Source: an uncultured Acidimicrobiaceae bacterium
Lineage (GTDB): Bacteria; Actinomycetota; Acidimicrobiia; Spongiisociales; UBA5794
DNA: 64,000 nt
Direction: 5' to 3'
NCBI GenBank assembly: GCA_947259365.1
Contig: CAMYMC010000015.1
Span: forward strand, 1 to 64,000
Part shown: one piece after another, positions 37,701-47,219 of the stretch
Numbering within the stretch: the first letter of the stretch is position 1
Layout: the number at the start of each line of letters is the position of its first letter
Made by a program: the position numbers and the translations under genes
The notes under the pieces: generated by a model
What the model saw: the letters and a program-made list of their open reading frames with translations, nothing else
Databases searched by the model: none
Told to the model about the DNA's origin: nothing

Positions 37701-37787
37701 CGGCGCGCCTCAGTGCCGGTGATCGTGCCCCCCACCGTGGTCGTGGTCCGCTGGTGAGCCCGGACCGGGCTCAGGATCGGGGCCCAC

Positions 37788-37940
37788 TCAACATCCGGGC
37801 TCGCCGTGGTTTCCGCAGCAACTCGACCCCGTCCTCAGCTTGATGAGGTTGTTCTTGGCGGCGACGCGGACCTTCTCGAAGAACGGGAGATCCGACGAGT
37901 TCCAGTTGGAGACACCGCCGCCGATGCTTGGTCGTGGCAT
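37788..37940 (-). CDS. Small Cys-rich protein (50 aa) ending SSCCGNHGEPGC
   Basis: MPRPSIGGGVSNWNSSDLPFFEKVRVAAKNNLIKLRTGSSCCGNHGEPGC*; coding-like composition and CC/C/H metal-ligand pattern. Confidence 0.75.
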   Translation of the reverse strand: MPRPSIGGGVSNWNSSDLPFFEKVRVAAKNNLIKLRTGSSCCGNHGEPGC

Positions 37941-37977
37941 CGCCCGACCGTAGCAGCCGTTTGGGTACGCTCCGGCA

Positions 37978-38343
37978 ATGGAACGTCCCACCCGCCGCGA
38001 CCAGGCCAGGGCCATCCTCCGCCGGCGGGGCCGGGCGCTCGCCTCGGAGATCCTCGGGAGGAGAGCGATCTCGGCTGCGGACTTCGACGAGGCGTTCAAT
38101 CTGGAGCGCATCGACCTCATCGCCGAGATCCCGACACCGGCGGCGATGATGGCCCTCGGCCGCAGCGTCGTGGGACCGCGTGACGGCCTCTACGTGCTCG
38201 ACGACGGTGGCACCTACCGCATCTACATCCAGGAGAGGGGCATCACATCGAAGGAGGTGCGCGGAGCCGGCTTCGACGAGGCGCGGGAGGCGGTCATCGA
38301 CCGGATCATCGAGCTCAGCGGGCTTCCCCTCTCCATCACGTGA
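37978..38343 (+). CDS. Hypothetical protein, 121 aa
   Basis: MERPTRRDQARAILRRRGRALASEILGRRAISAADFDEAFNLERIDLIAEIPTPAAMMALGRSVVGPRDGLYVLDDGGTYRIYIQERG. Confidence 0.65.
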   Translation: MERPTRRDQARAILRRRGRALASEILGRRAISAADFDEAFNLERIDLIAEIPTPAAMMALGRSVVGPRDGLYVLDDGGTYRIYIQERGITSKEVRGAGFDEAREAVIDRIIELSGLPLSIT

Positions 38344-38353
38344 CCGCCCGCCC

Positions 38354-39136
38354 TCAGCGCCCCCACCGCTCCGCCATCACCCGGTTGAGCACGTCGGGTC
38401 GGTCGGTGACGATGCCGTCGACCCCGAGGTCGAGCAGGCGCGCCATGTCCCCTGCCTCGTTCACCGTCCAGACGTGAAGCTGGGCGCCGGCGGCGTGGAC
38501 GGCCGCGACGAGCCGGGCGTCGATGCGGGCGGGCGAGTCGAACGGCAGCTGGTACGCCGCGACCGGGCTCCGCAGGGTCCTCCCCACCCGGGAGGCGAGC
38601 CACATCGCCCCTGCCGTGAGCGGGCCCGCCGAGGTGGCGACGGCGTCGCCCATGATCCGCCGGTACCGGCTGAGGCGGCGGTCGTGGAAGCTCCCGATGA
38701 GCGTCGAGTCCTCCCGCTTCAGCCGCCGGATGACCTCGGCGACGTGCCACTCCATCCCCGGCCCCTTGATGTCGATGTTGAAATGGACGTGGGGAAAGGT
38801 GAGGAGCACTTCCTCGAGCGACGAGATCGCGACCCCGGTGCTCCGGAACGGGTGGCCGCCCGCCGGATCGAAGTGATAGGCGGCGTCGAGGCGCGCCAAC
38901 TCGGCAAAGCGCCATTCGCGCACGAGTCCGGCCCCGTTCGTCACCCGCTCGAGCGTCGCGTCGTGGAACACGACGACGACGTCGTCGTGGGTGATGCGGA
39001 CATCGGTCTCGATGTACACGCAGCCGAGCTCGACGGCCCCGTGGAATGCCGCGAGCGTGTTCTCCGGCCACAGGATCCTGCTGCCACGATGGGCGAGCCT
39101 GATCGGATGCTCGAGGGCGAGGTACGGGTGGGTCAC
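38354..39136 (-). CDS. Glycerophosphodiester phosphodiesterase
   Basis: IRLAHRGSRILWPENTLAAFHGAVELGCVYIETDVRITHDDVVVVFHDATLERVTNG. Confidence 0.94.
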   Translation of the reverse strand: MTHPYLALEHPIRLAHRGSRILWPENTLAAFHGAVELGCVYIETDVRITHDDVVVVFHDATLERVTNGAGLVREWRFAELARLDAAYHFDPAGGHPFRSTGVAISSLEEVLLTFPHVHFNIDIKGPGMEWHVAEVIRRLKREDSTLIGSFHDRRLSRYRRIMGDAVATSAGPLTAGAMWLASRVGRTLRSPVAAYQLPFDSPARIDARLVAAVHAAGAQLHVWTVNEAGDMARLLDLGVDGIVTDRPDVLNRVMAERWGR

Positions 39137-39144
39137 GGGGGGCG

Positions 39145-39921
39145 CTAGCGCTCGAAGATGTTGGACAGGCCCCCGATGACCGACCCCTCGTCCTGGGACG
39201 AGCCCCCGCCCAACGGCGCGATCCGGTCGGCGAGCCTCGAGAACGGCAACGACTGGAGCCACACCCTGCCGGTCCCGTGGAGGGTGGCGAGGAAGAGGCC
39301 CTCGCCCCCGAAGACCTGCGACTTCAGCTTCCCCGCTCGTTCGATCGCGTAGTCGATCGTCGGCTCGAACGCCACGATGCAGCCGGTGTCGACGCGGAGC
39401 CGCTCGCCCATGAGCCGCTTCTCGATGATCGTCCCTCCGGCGTGGAGAAAGGCGAGCCCGTCGCCGCTGACATCCTGGAGGATGAAGCCCTCGCCGCCGA
39501 AGAATCCGGTGCCGAGACGTTTGTTGAAGACGATGCCGATCTTGGTGCCCATGGCGGCGCAGAGGAACGCGTCCTTCTGACAGATGAGCCGCCCGCCGAT
39601 CTCGGCCAGGTCGACGGGCACGATCTTGCCAGGATAGGGAGCGGCGAACGCCACCTTGCTGCGGCCGCCGCCGCGGTTGGTGAAGTGGGTCATGAAGACC
39701 GACTCCCCGGTGATGGCGCGCTTGCCGGCCGCCTTCAACTTCCCGAACAGGCCTTGGTCGGGATCGGAGCCGTCGCCCATCTTCGTCTCGAACTCGATAC
39801 CGTCGTCGAGGTACATCATCGCCCCCGCCTCGGCGACCACCGTCTCGGCAGGATCGAGCCCGATCTCGACGAACTGCAGATCGTCGCCGAACACCTCGTA
39901 GTCGACCTCGTGACTGCGCAC
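39145..39921 (-). CDS. AIM24/TIGR00266 family protein
   Basis: [30 protein letters not shown]...[36 protein letters not shown]. Confidence 0.9.
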   Translation of the reverse strand: MRSHEVDYEVFGDDLQFVEIGLDPAETVVAEAGAMMYLDDGIEFETKMGDGSDPDQGLFGKLKAAGKRAITGESVFMTHFTNRGGGRSKVAFAAPYPGKIVPVDLAEIGGRLICQKDAFLCAAMGTKIGIVFNKRLGTGFFGGEGFILQDVSGDGLAFLHAGGTIIEKRLMGERLRVDTGCIVAFEPTIDYAIERAGKLKSQVFGGEGLFLATLHGTGRVWLQSLPFSRLADRIAPLGGGSSQDEGSVIGGLSNIFER

Positions 39922-40021
39922 TCGGACCTCCTCGGAGCCTGCCGCCGAGACTACGCGGCCGAGGCCAGACGCGAAACGACCGCCGACCGGGGCCGACGGT
40001 CGCCTGCGTGGTCGGGTCGGC

Positions 40022-40210
40022 TCAGACTGCGCCGCCGCCGCTCTCCTCGCCGCCCTCCTCGTCGCCGTCGAAGCGATCCTTGATGTCCTCGGCGACGTCC
40101 TTCGTCTTCTCCCAGGCGCCCTCGGCGGCGTCACCCGCCTTCTCGGCGACATCTCCGGCGGTCTCCTTCGCCGTGCCGAACCACTTCTTCAAGGTATCGA
40201 CAAAACCCAT
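40022..40210 (-). CDS. Small charged amphipathic (LEA/CsbD-like) protein
   Basis: [62 protein letters not shown]. Confidence 0.65.
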   Translation of the reverse strand: MGFVDTLKKWFGTAKETAGDVAEKAGDAAEGAWEKTKDVAEDIKDRFDGDEEGGEESGGGAV

Positions 40211-40258
40211 GGCACATCCCTTCTGGTGAACGTCGCGTCATTGTACGCGTGGCGGTCG

Positions 40259-41791
40259 TCACTCCGTCGCCGCAACGAGCTCCGAAACGGCGCCGGATTC
40301 GACGAGCCGGGCCACCGACTCGATGTCGCCCCCGATGGCGCGGTCCGCGTCGAGGGCCGGCACCACCGACCGGACCAGCTCGACGACGGCGGCCGTCCCG
40401 GCGGCGGGCCGTAGCGGGGCGCGAGCCTCGATCCCCTGACAGGCACACATCAGCTCGACGGCGACGGCGCGCATCGAGTTGGCGATGACCTCCTCGAGCT
40501 TGCGGGCCGCGCCCCAGCCCATCGAGACGTGGTCCTCCTGGAGGCCGGAGGTGGGGATGGACTCCACCGAGGCCGGGTGGGAGAGGACACGGTTCTCGGC
40601 GACGAGCGCGGCCGCGGTGTACTGGGCGAGCATGTACCCCGAGTCGAGGCCGGGCCGCCTGGCGAGGAACGCGGGGAGACCCGACGAGCGGTCGGGATCG
40701 AGGATCCGATCGGTGCGTCGCTCCGAGATGGAGCCGAGCTCGGTGGCGGCGATCGCCATGAAGTCGAGGGCAAACGCCAGCGGCTGACCGTGGAAGTTGC
40801 CCGCAGACACGACGTCGCCGGCGTCGGGGTAGACGATCGGGTTGTCGACGACCGACCCGAGCTCGCGCCCGAAGATGCTCGCGGCGAACTCGAAGACGTC
40901 CCGGGCGGCACCGTGCACCTGAGGCGCACAGCGCAGGCTGTAGGCGTCCTGAACGGCGTGGACGAAGTCGTCGGCATGGCTGGCGCCGATCTCGGAGCCG
41001 GCGATGAGCCGGGCGATGAGCGCCGCCGAGGCGGCCTGGCCGGGATGAGGTCGGAGTGCCTGGACGCGGGCCTCGAAGGGCCGGGCGGAGCCGAGCAGCG
41101 CCTCCACGCTGACCGCGCACGCCGCATCGGCGGCATCGGCGAGCCGGCGCGCGGCAACGAGGGAGAGAACACCGTGGGCGAGCATGCCTTCGGTGCCGTT
41201 GAGGAGGCTGAGCCCCTCCTTGGGCTCGAGCTCGAGCGGAGTGACGCCGTGGCGGTCGAGCACCCGGCGCGCCGGCTCCGGCGGCCCGCCCCCCTCCGAG
41301 AGCAGGCCCTCGCCGATGAGGGGAAGCGTGAGGTGGGCGAACGGCGCGAGGTCGCCGGAGGCACCGACCGAGCCTTGGGAAGGGACGACGGGGAGGAGGT
41401 CCCTCTCGAGCAACTCGAGGAGGCTGGCGACGACGACGGGACGGACGCCGGAGTAGCCCTGGGCGAGGGTGCGAGCGCGCAGCAGCAGCATCGCCCGTAC
41501 GACCTCGGGACGGAGCGGGTCGCCGACGCCGGCGGCGTGGCTGCGGAGCAGCCCGTACTGGAGCTCGGCCGCGTCGGCGGGAGCGACGTGAGTGCCGGCG
41601 AGAGCGCCGAAGCCGGTGGTGATCCCGTAGACGGTCTCGTCGCGCTCGAGGACGTCCCGAACGAGGGCGCGCGCCGGCCCCATCCGATCCTCGAGTCCCG
41701 GGCCCACCGACACCGTTGCCGAACCAGCGGCGACGGCGGCGACCTGCTCGATGGTGAGCGAGCCCCCATCGATGATGACGCTGTCGATCAT
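40259..41791 (-). CDS. hutH: Histidine ammonia-lyase
   Basis: VYGITTGFGALAGTHV...SQGSVGASGDLAPFAHLTLPLIGEG (ASG MIO motif), FHGQPLAFALDFMAIA. Confidence 0.96.
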   Translation of the reverse strand: MIDSVIIDGGSLTIEQVAAVAAGSATVSVGPGLEDRMGPARALVRDVLERDETVYGITTGFGALAGTHVAPADAAELQYGLLRSHAAGVGDPLRPEVVRAMLLLRARTLAQGYSGVRPVVVASLLELLERDLLPVVPSQGSVGASGDLAPFAHLTLPLIGEGLLSEGGGPPEPARRVLDRHGVTPLELEPKEGLSLLNGTEGMLAHGVLSLVAARRLADAADAACAVSVEALLGSARPFEARVQALRPHPGQAASAALIARLIAGSEIGASHADDFVHAVQDAYSLRCAPQVHGAARDVFEFAASIFGRELGSVVDNPIVYPDAGDVVSAGNFHGQPLAFALDFMAIAATELGSISERRTDRILDPDRSSGLPAFLARRPGLDSGYMLAQYTAAALVAENRVLSHPASVESIPTSGLQEDHVSMGWGAARKLEEVIANSMRAVAVELMCACQGIEARAPLRPAAGTAAVVELVRSVVPALDADRAIGGDIESVARLVESGAVSELVAATE

Positions 41792-42363
41792 GCTCCCTCC
41801 TCGATGCCGAGCGGCGCGATGCGCCTGGTGAACTCGGCGAGATGCCTCCGCTCGAACTCCTCCCAGGTCGTGAAGCTGCGGGAGTCCTCGACCCGGTCGA
41901 GGAACAGGAGCCCGTCGAGGTGATCCACCTCGTGCTGATAGGTGCCTGCGGTGAGCCCGCGAACCTCCTTGACGAACGGCGTGCCGTCCCGATCGAGGGC
42001 GCTCACCCGCACACCGACGTGGCGCCGCAGGTCGGCGCGCAGGGACGGCACGGAGAGGCATCCCTCGTTGTTGAGATACGTCTCGTCGCCGAGCGGCTCC
42101 AGGACGGGATTGACGACGACGGTGAGCGGTGCGTCGGGCTTGTACGGGTAGCGCCTGTTGTCGCGGACTTCGACGACGGCGATCCGCAGCGGCTCGTGGA
42201 CCTGGGGGGCGGCGATGCCGGCGCCGTCTGCGGCGCGCTTGGTGGCGATCATGTCGTCGATGAGTTGCTGGACCCGAGGGCTGTGCAGCTCGTCCGGCTC
42301 GACGTCGCGGGCAGGTCGGCGCAGGACCGGATGACCGACCTGGGCGATGGCGCGCACCGTCAT
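41788..42363 (-). CDS. def: Peptide deformylase family protein embedded in the hut operon
   Basis: Three PDF motifs: GAGIAAPQ, EGCLSVP, QHEVDHLDG; ATGA overlaps with both hutI and hutH. Confidence 0.95.
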   Translation of the reverse strand: MTVRAIAQVGHPVLRRPARDVEPDELHSPRVQQLIDDMIATKRAADGAGIAAPQVHEPLRIAVVEVRDNRRYPYKPDAPLTVVVNPVLEPLGDETYLNNEGCLSVPSLRADLRRHVGVRVSALDRDGTPFVKEVRGLTAGTYQHEVDHLDGLLFLDRVEDSRSFTTWEEFERRHLAEFTRRIAPLGIEEGA

Positions 42364-43607
42364 CGCTTCGCCTCGTCGGCCTCGCCGTCCTCGGAGTCCC
42401 AGACGTGGGCAACGGTGCCGCGGATCGTGGCGTGGCACAACGGTGCGCCGATCCAGTAGGCGAGCTCGCCGGGCGCGTCCACGTTCCACACGGCGAGATC
42501 GGCGCGCATCCCCTCGGCGAGGACCCCGACGACGTCGCCGAGGCCCAGCGCCGCAGCGGCGTTGCGGGTGACGCCGGCAACCGCTTCGGCGGGAGTGAGA
42601 CCGAAACGGTTCACCGCCAGTGAGCAGGCGAGGGGGAGCGTCGCGAGCGGTGAGGTGCCGGGGTTGAGGTCGGTCGAGACTGCGATCGGCACACCGGCGG
42701 TGCGCAGGGCGCCGACCGGGGGCACCGCGTCCTCGGCCAGCAGGTATGAGGCCCCGGGAAGGAGCACGGCGACGGTCCCGGCCTGCGCCATCGCCGCGAT
42801 CCCTCGCTCGCCGACGTGCTCGAGGTGGTCGACGGAGAGCGCACCTCGCACCGCAGCCGCCGTCGCCCCGCCGAGGTCATCGAGCTGACCGGCATGGGCC
42901 TTCACCGCCAGCCCGTGGGCAACCGCGGTGTCGAGGACCCGCTCCGTCTCGGCGAGATCGAACCCGACCGTGTCGCAGAACACGTCGACGGCGTCGGCGA
43001 GGCCTTCCGCAGCCGCGGCAGGGATCATCTCCTCACAGACGAGGTCCACGTAGCCGGCACGATCGTCGCGGAACTCGGGCGGCACCGTGTGTGCCCCGAG
43101 CAGGGTCGTGACGACCGTCACCGGGACCGAATCCGGGATCCGCCTCGCCAGGCGCAACATCCGGAGCTCGGTGGCGACATCGAGCCCGTACCCGGACTTC
43201 ACCTCGATCGTCGTCGCCCCGGAGGCGGCGAGCCACCTGGCCCGTGTGGTGGCTGCGGCGAGCAGCTCCTCGTCGGCCGCGCCGCGGGTGGCGGCGACGG
43301 TGGCGGCGATTCCTCCGCCGCGACCGGCGATCTCCTCGTACGAGGTGCCGGTGAGGCGCTCCTCGAACTCACCGGCGCGGTTGCCGCCGAAGAGGAGATG
43401 GGTGTGGCAGTCGACGAGCCCGGGTGTCACCCACCGCCCGTCGAGCGACGAGACCCGGCCCGCGTCGGGTGCATCCGAAGCCGGGCCTACCCAGCTCACG
43501 TGGTCACCGGTGACGGCGATGGCGGCGTCGGTCATCGACCCGTACGGATCGTCCCCGGGCGCCATGGTGGCGACGTGGAGGTCGGTCAGGACGAGATCGG
43601 CGCTCAC
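42360..43607 (-). CDS. hutI: Imidazolonepropionase
   Basis: VTPGLVDCHTHLLFGGNRAGEFEERLTGTSYEEIAGRGGGIAATVAATR...TTIEVKSGYGLDVATELRML. Confidence 0.96.
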   Translation of the reverse strand: MSADLVLTDLHVATMAPGDDPYGSMTDAAIAVTGDHVSWVGPASDAPDAGRVSSLDGRWVTPGLVDCHTHLLFGGNRAGEFEERLTGTSYEEIAGRGGGIAATVAATRGAADEELLAAATTRARWLAASGATTIEVKSGYGLDVATELRMLRLARRIPDSVPVTVVTTLLGAHTVPPEFRDDRAGYVDLVCEEMIPAAAAEGLADAVDVFCDTVGFDLAETERVLDTAVAHGLAVKAHAGQLDDLGGATAAAVRGALSVDHLEHVGERGIAAMAQAGTVAVLLPGASYLLAEDAVPPVGALRTAGVPIAVSTDLNPGTSPLATLPLACSLAVNRFGLTPAEAVAGVTRNAAAALGLGDVVGVLAEGMRADLAVWNVDAPGELAYWIGAPLCHATIRGTVAHVWDSEDGEADEAKR

Positions 43608-44947
43608 GTCGCCATCCTCGTCGCCGCCGCCACCGTTGCGTCCAGCAATCCGGCGACGTCGTCGATGCCCTGGTGCACCCCGCCAGCCACCACCCGGTCG
43701 CCGCCGACGATGACGTCGGTCACGTCGTCGGCGGCGGCCGCGAACACGAGCCCGGCGACGCCGTCCTCCGGCCGCCACCCGGCGAGACGCACCGAATCGG
43801 GGGACACGGCGATGAAGTCGGCCCGGAGCTCGGGACGGATCGCCCCTCCGGCCCAACCCAGCGCCGTCGCACCACCCTCGGTCGCCGCGGTGAGGAGGGC
43901 CGCCGGGTCGTGGATGCCGCGACGCCCGCTGACGAGCCGCTCGTCGAGCTCGACGCCTCTCGCCTCCTCGAACAGATCGACGACCGAGTGGGCATCGGTG
44001 CCCAGCGAGAGCGGGCACCCGGCATGGACGAGCCCGGCGGCCGGGCCGATGCCGTCGCCGAGGTCGCGCTCGGTACTCGGACACATGCACACCCCGGTTC
44101 CCGACTCACCGAGGAGGGCAACGTCCTCCCCGGCGACGTGAGTGGCGTGGACCGCGGTCGATGCCGGCCCGAGCGCGCCGGCATCCGCCATCACCCGGGT
44201 CGGAGTGCGGCCGTGAACCTCGAGACATGCGGCGTTCTCCTCGGGCTGCTCGGAGAGGTGGAAGTGCAGCGGCGCGCCGTGACGGCGGGCCACCTCGGCG
44301 ACCGCGGCGATCTCCTCCGGGGTGAGCGCCCGAACGCTGTGGGCGGCAACCCCGACCCGGGCATGATCGCCGGGCGGCGAGGCAGCGAGGGCCTCGACGC
44401 GACCGGCCCAGGCGTCGATGTCGGCGTCGGCGAAGCGGCGTTGCACCGGGTGGAGCGACGCGCCGGCGAGCCCGCCGCGAAGGTAGGCGGCGTCGAGCAG
44501 GGTGATGCGGATGCCGGCGGTGCGGGCGGCGTCGATGAGCACCCGTCCGGTGAGGTTCGGATCCGTGTACGGGACCCCACCCTCGGAGTGGTGGAGATAA
44601 TGGAACTCGCCGACACAGGTGATACCGGCGAGGGCCATCTCGGCATAGACGGCGGAGGCGAGCCTGCCCAGGGTGCCCGGGTCGATCGACGCTGCGATGC
44701 GATACATCTCGTCCCGCCATGCCCAGAAGTCCCCGCCGGCGACGTGGGTGCGGCCCCGCAACGCCCGATGGAAGGCGTGGGAATGGGCGTTGACGAGGCC
44801 GGGGAGGACGACGCCGTCGAGGCGGGTCGCCCCCGCCGCCGGCTCTCCCGGCTCGACCGCGGAGATGACGCCGTCGTCGACGGTGATCGCCACCCCGGAG
44901 ACGATCGCACCGTCGACCCAGGCCTGCTCGGCGAACCAGACGCTCAT
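43604..44947 (-). CDS. hutF: Formimidoylglutamate deiminase
   Basis: [40 protein letters not shown]...[24 protein letters not shown] overlap with hutI. Confidence 0.94.
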   Translation of the reverse strand: MSVWFAEQAWVDGAIVSGVAITVDDGVISAVEPGEPAAGATRLDGVVLPGLVNAHSHAFHRALRGRTHVAGGDFWAWRDEMYRIAASIDPGTLGRLASAVYAEMALAGITCVGEFHYLHHSEGGVPYTDPNLTGRVLIDAARTAGIRITLLDAAYLRGGLAGASLHPVQRRFADADIDAWAGRVEALAASPPGDHARVGVAAHSVRALTPEEIAAVAEVARRHGAPLHFHLSEQPEENAACLEVHGRTPTRVMADAGALGPASTAVHATHVAGEDVALLGESGTGVCMCPSTERDLGDGIGPAAGLVHAGCPLSLGTDAHSVVDLFEEARGVELDERLVSGRRGIHDPAALLTAATEGGATALGWAGGAIRPELRADFIAVSPDSVRLAGWRPEDGVAGLVFAAAADDVTDVIVGGDRVVAGGVHQGIDDVAGLLDATVAAATRMAT

Positions 44948-46599
44948 CCGGTGATCAGGGGTAGCCGAACACCGCGGTCGGTTGCCACCGCGATGGCGAG
45001 CTCGTACCCGGCGTCGGCGTGGCGCATGACACCGGTGCCGGGATCGGAGGTGAGGACACGTTCGAGCTTGTCGGCGGCGAGATCCGTCCCGTCGGCGACA
45101 CACACCATGCCGGCGTGGATCGAGCGGCCGATCCCGACGCCCCCGCCGTGGTGGAGGCTCACCCACGAAGCGCCGCTGGCGGTGTTGAGGAGGGCGTTGA
45201 GGAGCGGCCAGTCGGCGATGGCATCGCTCCCGTCGGCCATGGACTCGGTCTCCCGGTAGGGCGACGCGACCGACCCCGAGTCGAGGTGGTCGCGACCGAT
45301 GACGATCGGGGCGGACACCTCGCCGCTGCGGACCATCTCGTTGAGGCGGAGCCCGAGCCGGGCCCGCTCCCCGTAGCCGAGCCAGCAGATGCGGGCGGGC
45401 AGACCCTGGTACGCCACCCGCTCCGAGGCGAGGCGGATCCAGCGTTCCAGCGCGACATCATCCGGGAAGGTCTCGAGGACGGCGGCGTCGGTGGCGGCGA
45501 TGTCAGCGGGATCGCCGCTCAGCGCCACCCAGCGGAACGGGCCCTTGCCCTCGCAGAACAGCGGCCGGATGTAGGCGGGGAGGAAGCCCGGGTAGTCGAA
45601 GGCGCGCTCGAAGCCACCGAGGCGGGCCTCGGTACGGAGACTGTTGCCGTAGTCGAAGACCTCGGCGCCGCGGTCGAGGAAGCCGACCATCGCCTCGCAA
45701 TGCACGGCCATGGCGGCGCGGGCCCGCCGCACGTACTCGTCCGGATGGTCGATGCGAAGCCGGGCAGCCGCCTCCGGCGGCAAGTCGTTGGGAACGTAGC
45801 TCAGCGGGTCGTGCGCAGACGTCTGGTCGGTCACGATGTCGGCGTCGAAGCCGTGATCGAGGAGCCGGGGCACCGCATCCGCGGCGTTCGCAGCGAGACC
45901 GACCGACAGCGCCCGACCGGCGGCCTTCGCCTCGGTGCATCGGGCGACGGCGTCCTCGAGGTCGTCGGCGACGACGTCGAGGTACCGGGTCTCGAGCCGG
46001 CGCTCGATGCGGTGCGGATCGACCTCGACGCAGAGCGCGACACCGCCGTTCATCGTGATCGCCAGCGGCTGGGCGCCGCCCATGCCGCCGAGCCCGGCGG
46101 TGAGCGTGATCGTCCCCTCCAGCGAGCCCCCGAAGCGTCGCCGGGCGATCTCGGCGAAGCACTCGTAGGTGCCCTGGAGGATGCCCTGGGTCCCGATGTA
46201 GATCCACGAGCCCGCCGTCATCTGGCCGTACATCGTCAGCCCTTCGGCCTCGAGGCGGCGGAACTCCTCCCACGTCGCCCACTCCGGCACGAGGTGGGAG
46301 TTGGCGATGAGCACCCGGGGTGCCCATTCGTGGGTGCGGAACACGCCGACGGGCTTGCCCGACTGGACCAGGAGCGTCTCGTCGCCCTCGAGGTCGCGCA
46401 GCGCGGCGACGATGGCATCGAACGCATCCCAGGACCGGGCGGCCCGGCCGGTTCCACCGTAGACGACGAGGTCCTCCGGCTTCTCCGCAACCTCGGGATC
46501 GAGGTTGTTCATCAACATCCGAAGCGCCGCTTCCTGCTGCCAGCCCTTGCACGACAGCGCATCGCCTCGGGCCGCTCGTACCTCCCTGGGACCGCTCAC
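44944..46599 (-). CDS. hutU: Urocanate hydratase
   Basis: [44 protein letters not shown]...[20 protein letters not shown]...[11 protein letters not shown] start at 46599 with a GGAG-like RBS. Confidence 0.97.
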   Translation of the reverse strand: MSGPREVRAARGDALSCKGWQQEAALRMLMNNLDPEVAEKPEDLVVYGGTGRAARSWDAFDAIVAALRDLEGDETLLVQSGKPVGVFRTHEWAPRVLIANSHLVPEWATWEEFRRLEAEGLTMYGQMTAGSWIYIGTQGILQGTYECFAEIARRRFGGSLEGTITLTAGLGGMGGAQPLAITMNGGVALCVEVDPHRIERRLETRYLDVVADDLEDAVARCTEAKAAGRALSVGLAANAADAVPRLLDHGFDADIVTDQTSAHDPLSYVPNDLPPEAAARLRIDHPDEYVRRARAAMAVHCEAMVGFLDRGAEVFDYGNSLRTEARLGGFERAFDYPGFLPAYIRPLFCEGKGPFRWVALSGDPADIAATDAAVLETFPDDVALERWIRLASERVAYQGLPARICWLGYGERARLGLRLNEMVRSGEVSAPIVIGRDHLDSGSVASPYRETESMADGSDAIADWPLLNALLNTASGASWVSLHHGGGVGIGRSIHAGMVCVADGTDLAADKLERVLTSDPGTGVMRHADAGYELAIAVATDRGVRLPLITG

Positions 46600-46729
46600 C
46601 GGGGCTCCTCCCGTCGACGATGCGAGCCTACCGAGGCCGCCGACCGGGGCGCTGCGGACCCATCCGTTGGTACCGTCGGGGGATGCGGGCGAAGTCATCC
46701 GGACACGACAGCTCGGCGAGGAGGCGGCG

Positions 46730-47218
46730 GTGAACAGCCCCGCGCTTCATCCGGAGCTCGCCGCGCTCGGCATCCTGGTCGGCACCTGGCGGGGTACGGG
46801 CCGCGGCGACTATCCGACGATCGAGCCCTTCGAGTACGAGGAGGAGATCGTCATTGGACACGTCGGGAGGCCCTTCCTGTCGTACACACAGAGGACGAAA
46901 CGAGGGGGCAATCACCCCGATGCCGGGGAGGGCCTCCACGCCGAGACCGGCTACTTCCGCGCCGCCGGCCCAGGCCGTGTCGAGCTCGTCCTCGCCCAGC
47001 CGAGCGGCATCGTCGAAGTCCAGGAAGGCACGATCGAAGGGGGCGCGATCCGACTCGGCGGGACCACGGTGGCGGCGACCTCCACCGCGAAGGAGGTGCG
47101 CACGGTCGAGCGGCGCATCGACGTCGTCGGGGCGACGATGACGTACGAGCTGTGGATGGGTGCCGTCGGCCACGGCCACCAGGTGCACCTCGTCGCCGAG
47201 CTGGTCCGCCGTCCCTAG
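46730..47218 (+). CDS. Nitrobindin-like (DUF1794/FABP-like) beta-barrel protein
   Basis: [45 protein letters not shown]; GxWxGxG motif. Confidence 0.85.
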   Translation: MNSPALHPELAALGILVGTWRGTGRGDYPTIEPFEYEEEIVIGHVGRPFLSYTQRTKRGGNHPDAGEGLHAETGYFRAAGPGRVELVLAQPSGIVEVQEGTIEGGAIRLGGTTVAATSTAKEVRTVERRIDVVGATMTYELWMGAVGHGHQVHLVAELVRRP

Positions 47219-47219
47219 C

